DNA of 64,000 bases from Pseudomonadota bacterium (GTDB taxonomy: Bacteria; Myxococcota_A; Polyangia; Polyangiales; Polyangiaceae): assembly GCA_023428245.1 (NCBI GenBank), contig JAEYYX010000025.1, positions 1-64,000 on the forward strand, given 5' to 3'. The notes under the pieces are model-generated. The model did not search any database, was not told the origin of the DNA, and worked only from the letters and a program-made list of their open reading frames with translations. Shown here in pieces: positions 59,766 through 64,000 of the stretch. The first letter of the stretch is position 1. Each line of letters starts with the position of its first letter. A program made the translations under genes and the position numbers.

Positions 59766-61247
59766 TCAGTTCGCCCCGTTAGGTTCGTCCGGTAGAGTCG
59801 GCGGCATCAAGATCCCTGCGTTCGGGCCAGGACCGTCGAGGGTCCGAAGGAACGCCACAAGCTGATCCCGCTGCTGCTTGGAGAGACCAAGGGGTTCGAT
59901 CTCTGAGACCCCAACAACTCCGAGTTGACCGGAGCCACCGTTGATGAAGTGATCGACGACATCGTAGAGGCTTCGGAATTCGCCGTTGTGAAAGTAGCTC
60001 GGCCGACGTCCGGCGCACCGCAACATCGGCGTGCGGAAAGCTCCCTCAAGCTCTGACAGATCTTCCGGTAGCCGATCGAGCCTGCCATCATCCCCATCGC
60101 TGAAAGGACCTTTGCTGTTCAGCTCATCGGCGAGCATCTCGCGCAGCGCGACCGAAGCTCCCTTGTCTCCGCCTGTGTCGACGCCCGTGAACGGCGAGAG
60201 CGAACCGGGGACTCCCACGTTGTGAAACTTCTGGTCGCTGAAGTAGGGACCGCTGTGGCACGTCGAACACTTGCCTGCACCGACGAAGAGAGCCGCGCCG
60301 GCTTCTTCGTCCTCCGTGAACTCGGCTTTGCCGTCCATCCACTCATCGAAGCGACTGCGTCCGCAGGAAAGGATGCGCAAATAGGCTCCGATCGCTTTCC
60401 CGAAGTTCACGACCACCCGAGTCACATCGGGATCCTCGAACCCCGGCCGCACGCAGACGGCGCTCACTGGATCATCGGGCATCACCTCGCAGCCGGACTT
60501 CTCTGGCTCGAGAGGCTCGTATCTCGAGAGAGACGGAAAGGAACCAAAAACCGCCTCGTACTGGTCCTTGTAGAGGCGCTCGATCTGCTGCGCGACGAAG
60601 AGCCGTGAGCTGTTGAACTCGAGGGAGTTTTCGATGACTCCGAACACGACGGAGTAGGCGCTGTCGCGTTTCCCACCCCAAGTCATGAACTGGACCTGAT
60701 GGAGGTCAAGGAGCGACTGCGTCCGGCGGCGCGTCCACCCGGAGGCGAGCGAGAGCTGGCCGCGGGTACTGCGCGTATCGACGTAGCCGTCCTCGGGGAC
60801 GTGGCAGCTCACACAGCCCACCTTGAGCACCTCACCGGTACGGCCCACGGTACCGGGACCGCCCGTGTTGTCGTGCGCGAGGAGCGGGCCGGAGAAGCGC
60901 GTGTCGTAGAAGAACTTTTTCCCGAGATCGATCGCCGCGAGGTTGTCCGCGTAAGCGTTCGTCGGATCTGGGGGCACCTCGGGACTCTGGGGCAGCACGA
61001 GCTCGAGTAGTCGCCGCCGAATCTCCGCGACCGAAAGCTGGTCACTGTTCGGTGCACCGCCGTCGCCCTTGGATCCGCCCTCGCCGGGCGCGCCAGCCTG
61101 CCCTCCTTTGATTCCGTCGCTCCCCCCGGCGCAGGCGAGCGCCAAGGGCAAGGCCAAGATCGCGGAAACCTGGCCTTGCCTCCGCCAAAAAGAGGCTCGA
61201 AAAAGCCGTCTCATAAGGCTAGGCGCGAGGTGCGGGGCGAAGGTCAT
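59766..61247 (-). CDS. dihaem cytochrome-c peroxidase-family lipoprotein
   Basis: 493 residues from ATG at 61247, which overlaps the previous stop as ATGA; an ATG at 61214 would be a shorter alternative. The lipobox is LALAC. Two CxxCH haem motifs, GCVSCHVPEDG and GKCSTCHSGPYF, are about 165 residues apart, matching the CcpA/MauG family; FRTPMLRCAGRRPSYFHNGEF holds the later conserved region. The protein should work in the periplasm. Whether it reduces peroxide or oxidises a partner cannot be told from sequence alone. It is coupled to the lipoprotein gene before it. Confidence 0.85.
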   Translation of the reverse strand: MTFAPHLAPSLMRRLFRASFWRRQGQVSAILALPLALACAGGSDGIKGGQAGAPGEGGSKGDGGAPNSDQLSVAEIRRRLLELVLPQSPEVPPDPTNAYADNLAAIDLGKKFFYDTRFSGPLLAHDNTGGPGTVGRTGEVLKVGCVSCHVPEDGYVDTRSTRGQLSLASGWTRRRTQSLLDLHQVQFMTWGGKRDSAYSVVFGVIENSLEFNSSRLFVAQQIERLYKDQYEAVFGSFPSLSRYEPLEPEKSGCEVMPDDPVSAVCVRPGFEDPDVTRVVVNFGKAIGAYLRILSCGRSRFDEWMDGKAEFTEDEEAGAALFVGAGKCSTCHSGPYFSDQKFHNVGVPGSLSPFTGVDTGGDKGASVALREMLADELNSKGPFSDGDDGRLDRLPEDLSELEGAFRTPMLRCAGRRPSYFHNGEFRSLYDVVDHFINGGSGQLGVVGVSEIEPLGLSKQQRDQLVAFLRTLDGPGPNAGILMPPTLPDEPNGAN

Positions 61248-62833
61248 GGCACAACGAGGGACAGGTCGATATTCCCGATCATGTCCCAAGGCTGATACTC
61301 GGGCACGAAAAACTCGAACTCGTTCGTCCCGTCAACCAGGCTATCGAGGGGAACTTCGATGGTGAACGCGCGAAGATGGGCTGAGTTGTTAGCCCCCGAA
61401 TTGCCGTAGTCCGGGCATTCGAATGACTGCTCCTCCCCTCCGTTAACCCGGAAATGGAGGGTTCGTCCTGTCTGAACGCCCATACTTAGATTGAGGAGCG
61501 CCTTGGTAGCCCCCGTAAGATCGACGTTGTCGACGTTCAAAACGACTTTTCTGTCGAGATCGTAGCCATACTTGACTATGTCGCTCTCAGGAATTTCCTC
61601 GTGCGTGGAGCGCCGGTTGTTCAGCGGGAAGTCGTAGGCGCGGAGCATCGGCAGCTTGGGTCCGTTGAAGCCGATGTTGTCCCAGCGGTAGACCTGCGCT
61701 GGGCTAGCCCAAACGCCGTCGTTCGATTGAGGACGATAGTCCTTGAAGGCGTTGTAGTGGGAGTGCTGCAGGTGCACGAAGCCCTTGTCGAAACTGAGCT
61801 CGAGCCCGTCAATCGTCTGCACGTGGTGCATCTCTGTGGTGCCAGAGTCTGACGCCCAAATCTCGATCCGATCTTTGGTCAGCCGCACCTCGAAGTGGTT
61901 CAGCTCGCCGTCACGGGCGGTAAACCCGCCCTCTCTGGGGAAATTCCCAGCGCCGGGCCATTCGTGAATCACCTTATAGTCCCTCGTGACGAAGATAGTC
62001 CCAACTTCGTTGCAGTCCGACGTCGACATGGTGAGGCAGGTGCCTACGGGGGTGAACTGAATGCCGAGACCGTTTCTCGGGAAAGAGTTCACGGTCGGCG
62101 CGGAGTGGTAGGGGACAGGCGCAGGATCTTCGGTGATCCAAAGCTCAAACCACCAGCCGTGACCTTCGTAGTAGTTGCTGCGCTTGCCATCGACGTCGAA
62201 AACAAGCACGCCGCCCTCGGAGAAGTCCCAAGGCTGGCGAATCATGAGGGAGTTGATGCCGAAGTCTCCCGCGTCATCGAACACCTCCTGGAATTGATGA
62301 GAGACGACCTCTCCGACTCCAGGTCCCTCACAGATGCGCGCGTCCTCGCCGATCAGGACGTTCGAAAACTCTTCGCCACAAAAAGTGGGCATGTTCCGCT
62401 GCACATCGAAACGCGACTCCGGTCTCTTGGTCCAAGCTCCGGGCCGATCGAAGAAGGTTATGACATGCCCCCAGCGGGAGAACGCGAACCTGGACTCGTC
62501 AAGGTCCCCGCCGGGTCCGCCGGGCTTCGCCCCGGACTCGAAGTCTTCGCAGAAGGCCGGACTCTCGAGGCCACAGTTCTCAGCGCCCACCAAGACAGGA
62601 ATGCCACCGGAGACGCCGCCAGAGCCCCCTCCGCGGCGCCCGCCCGTTCCATCCACACCGCCTCCTCCCGCACCGCGCCGAGAGCCACTCCCCGTCGAGT
62701 CTCCGCCGCCCGAGTCATCGTCGGCGCCCGAACGGGCCCCTGTGCCGTCCCCATCCGGCGCGTCCGGAGAGGGCTGATTCCCACAACCCAGGGCGACCAG
62801 AACAACCAGAGCAAAGGTAGAAGTAGTGCGCAT
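61244..62833 (-). CDS. lipoprotein with probable concanavalin/lectin-like domain
   Basis: 529 residues from ATG at 62833; a start at 62887 precedes the signal peptide and is unlikely. Signal peptide ends VALGC. A Gly/Asp/Ser-rich linker covers residues 20-75. The body is beta-rich, with CEDFESGAKPGGPGG, WWFELWITEDPAP and NHFEVRLTKDRIEIWASD, resembling the large jelly-roll lectin/glucanase family, then a C-terminal domain (LHFRVNGGEEQSFEC) like a carbohydrate-binding module. No catalytic Glu pair could be assigned. It overlaps the dihaem peroxidase by 4 bp. Confidence 0.68.
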   Translation of the reverse strand: MRTTSTFALVVLVALGCGNQPSPDAPDGDGTGARSGADDDSGGGDSTGSGSRRGAGGGGVDGTGGRRGGGSGGVSGGIPVLVGAENCGLESPAFCEDFESGAKPGGPGGDLDESRFAFSRWGHVITFFDRPGAWTKRPESRFDVQRNMPTFCGEEFSNVLIGEDARICEGPGVGEVVSHQFQEVFDDAGDFGINSLMIRQPWDFSEGGVLVFDVDGKRSNYYEGHGWWFELWITEDPAPVPYHSAPTVNSFPRNGLGIQFTPVGTCLTMSTSDCNEVGTIFVTRDYKVIHEWPGAGNFPREGGFTARDGELNHFEVRLTKDRIEIWASDSGTTEMHHVQTIDGLELSFDKGFVHLQHSHYNAFKDYRPQSNDGVWASPAQVYRWDNIGFNGPKLPMLRAYDFPLNNRRSTHEEIPESDIVKYGYDLDRKVVLNVDNVDLTGATKALLNLSMGVQTGRTLHFRVNGGEEQSFECPDYGNSGANNSAHLRAFTIEVPLDSLVDGTNEFEFFVPEYQPWDMIGNIDLSLVVP

Positions 62834-62962
62834 AGCAGTATCTCGAGGGGCGACCCGGCAAAACGCCGACGGTCCGAACCGTATCACTTTTACGCCTGAG
62901 TGGTCAGTCCGTTAAGACTTGACTGTGAAGGGCGAGCGCCGCCCTCTCCTGCAGCCTCCCTC

Positions 62963-64000
62963 CTACGGCGCTGCAGGCTTGCGCTTACCTGGCCACCCAC
63001 CTGTCGCTACAGCGAGCTTTCCCGCGCAGGCGATGGCGGGGGCCATCAGAAACACCCCCGCCCAGGCCCCGAGCCCCATGTCGCCGTAGGATTGCAGGAG
63101 ATAGATGAGAACGGAGCCGATGCAGAGAACCGCCGCCACCCGGTCCAAGGGGCTGCGAGAATGTCGATAGCCGAGCATCGCGAAGTAACAGCAGGCCGCC
63201 CACAGGAGCACGAGGCCCGTAAAACCCACGACCCCACCGAAGGCCCAGAGGCCGAAGATTGCGTTGTGGGGACAGTGAAACTCCAGCGTGTACCCCACGT
63301 AGGGCAGCGGGATGATCTCTACGAAACCGTGTCCATAGCCGTGACCCAGGATCGGATGCATCCGAAATGTATAGAGGAGATCGTAGTTCTCGATCTCGCG
63401 CCAGAGAGAGGACCCATCTGACGTGGGCTCAACGACGGACTTGATCGTGGCAACCGGCTTGAAGATCTTGTTGCCCGTCGCATTCCAGCCTGCCGCGATA
63501 TACACGGCGACGAGCGGTGACATCGCGATGGCAGCTGTGCGGATCCGCCGCTTCATGAGGTTCGGCGGCGTGATGAGGTAGAGGGTGAAAAGGACAAGCG
63601 CCACGAGCACCCACACCATCCGGCGGTCGTTCGCCACCATGCCCCAGAAGAGGAGCGGCAAGCCGAGGATGGCTCTCCGCCCCACCCCCTTCCCCATACG
63701 CTCCACTACCGGCAGGATGAGAATCAGCGTCGCTGCCGCAAAGAGCATGGAGTCATGGTGCGTCGTCGCGGTTTCCATGAGCGACTCGCCGTGGTCGTTG
63801 ACCCCCACGATCACGGTCTTTCTAATATAGACGCAGAGCCCCGCTCGGTAGAGCCCAGCGGCCAGGATGATCTTGCCGAGGGTGGCGAAATCTCTCGAGT
63901 CGCGGAGCGCTGCGTTGAAAAGAAACGCGAGGATCGGCAGGTAAACGACCCGGTCCAGCTGCCACAGCGCCATGTTGACCACGCCCCCCCGCAGCGTCCC
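62963..64000 (-). CDS. O-antigen ligase-family membrane protein, 5' end cut by window edge
   Basis: At least 345 residues; the frame stays open through position 64000, so the N-terminal helices are missing. About eight helices are visible. The long extracytoplasmic loop contains IENYDLLYTFRMHPILGHG and CPHNAIFGLWAFGGVVGFTG, which resemble the WzyC/O-antigen ligase domain (PF04932), including the His-rich PHN region. It would join or polymerise polyprenyl-linked glycans. It is close to a GT-C glycosyltransferase but not in an obvious cluster. Confidence 0.75.
   Translation of the reverse strand, partial: GTLRGGVVNMALWQLDRVVYLPILAFLFNAALRDSRDFATLGKIILAAGLYRAGLCVYIRKTVIVGVNDHGESLMETATTHHDSMLFAAATLILILPVVERMGKGVGRRAILGLPLLFWGMVANDRRMVWVLVALVLFTLYLITPPNLMKRRIRTAAIAMSPLVAVYIAAGWNATGNKIFKPVATIKSVVEPTSDGSSLWREIENYDLLYTFRMHPILGHGYGHGFVEIIPLPYVGYTLEFHCPHNAIFGLWAFGGVVGFTGLVLLWAACCYFAMLGYRHSRSPLDRVAAVLCIGSVLIYLLQSYGDMGLGAWAGVFLMAPAIACAGKLAVATGGWPGKRKPAAP

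Noticed and set aside
60257..60276. Sigma-54 promoter (TGGCAC...TTGC)
   Set aside because: The spacing between the two elements is nine bases rather than five, and it is inside a gene.

Overview
The window looks like a chromosome segment of a high-GC myxobacterium, probably Myxococcota/Polyangiales-like. The pointers are the G/C-rich third positions, the many lipoproteins, an 11.4-kb TPR gene, a DUF4388/J-domain fusion, an NtrC-type two-component pair, and families such as DUF1501 with cytochrome-like lipoproteins that recur in myxobacteria and planctomycetes. The taxonomic call is inference; there is no rRNA in the window. Position 1 begins with a 24-base C run, which may be a sequencing or assembly edge.

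Layout. 1-4.1 kb (minus): a tightly packed operon of exported or membrane proteins (NTF2-like lipoprotein, DUF4159, VWA/GATase-like membrane protein, a HEAT-like protein cut by the edge). 4.1-6.8 kb: a tiny membrane protein, a sensor-like lipoprotein overlapping a Bcp peroxiredoxin, and two small plus-strand genes, one resembling an XRE antitoxin tail. 6.8-12.2 kb (minus): five genes overlapping end to end: lipoprotein, 7-TM histidine kinase, BioA, a thioredoxin-like [2Fe-2S] ferredoxin and a sigma-54 response regulator. 12.3-15.9 kb (plus): dnaX, recR and a TSUP transporter. 15.8-28.1 kb (minus): a class IV aminotransferase and a 3,799-residue TPR protein. 28.4-36.3 kb: a large lipoprotein, a FecR-domain protein, the DUF4388/J-domain protein, gph, obg, efp and a membrane-anchored TPR protein. 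36.3-37.3 kb: thiD and tRNA-Leu(UAA).

The clearest mobile structure is at 37.3-40.7 kb. The last 51 bases of the tRNA-Leu region recur as a perfect direct repeat 3,354 bp away. Between the copies lie a tyrosine integrase broken by at least five frameshifts, a frameshifted nucleotidyltransferase gene and two small decayed genes. This is a degenerate integrative element in tRNA-Leu. Clusters of TGGTCC/GGACCA motifs just inside both ends could be recombinase or excisionase arm sites.

Right of the element: a hybrid histidine kinase, feoA-feoB behind a Fur-like palindrome, coaBC, a divergent pair encoding an HMG-CoA synthase-family enzyme and a beta-ketoacyl synthase with a large insertion, a three-gene export operon (lipoprotein, Tat-exported DUF1501, heme lipoprotein), an outer-membrane beta-barrel, an AlaA-like aminotransferase, a GT-C type membrane glycosyltransferase, a 55-residue membrane protein, a dihaem peroxidase coupled to a lipoprotein with a probable lectin-like domain, and an O-antigen ligase-family gene cut by the right edge.

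Housekeeping genes (dnaX, recR, obg, efp, thiD, coaBC, bioA, feoAB) are intact. Frameshifts cluster inside the tRNA-bounded element, so they look like decay rather than general sequencing error. I did not find a complete new defence or biosynthetic system. The best leads are the kinase-BioA-ferredoxin-regulator operon, the HMGS/KAS pair, the degenerate tRNA-Leu element with its end motifs, the DUF4388-J fusion and the giant TPR protein.
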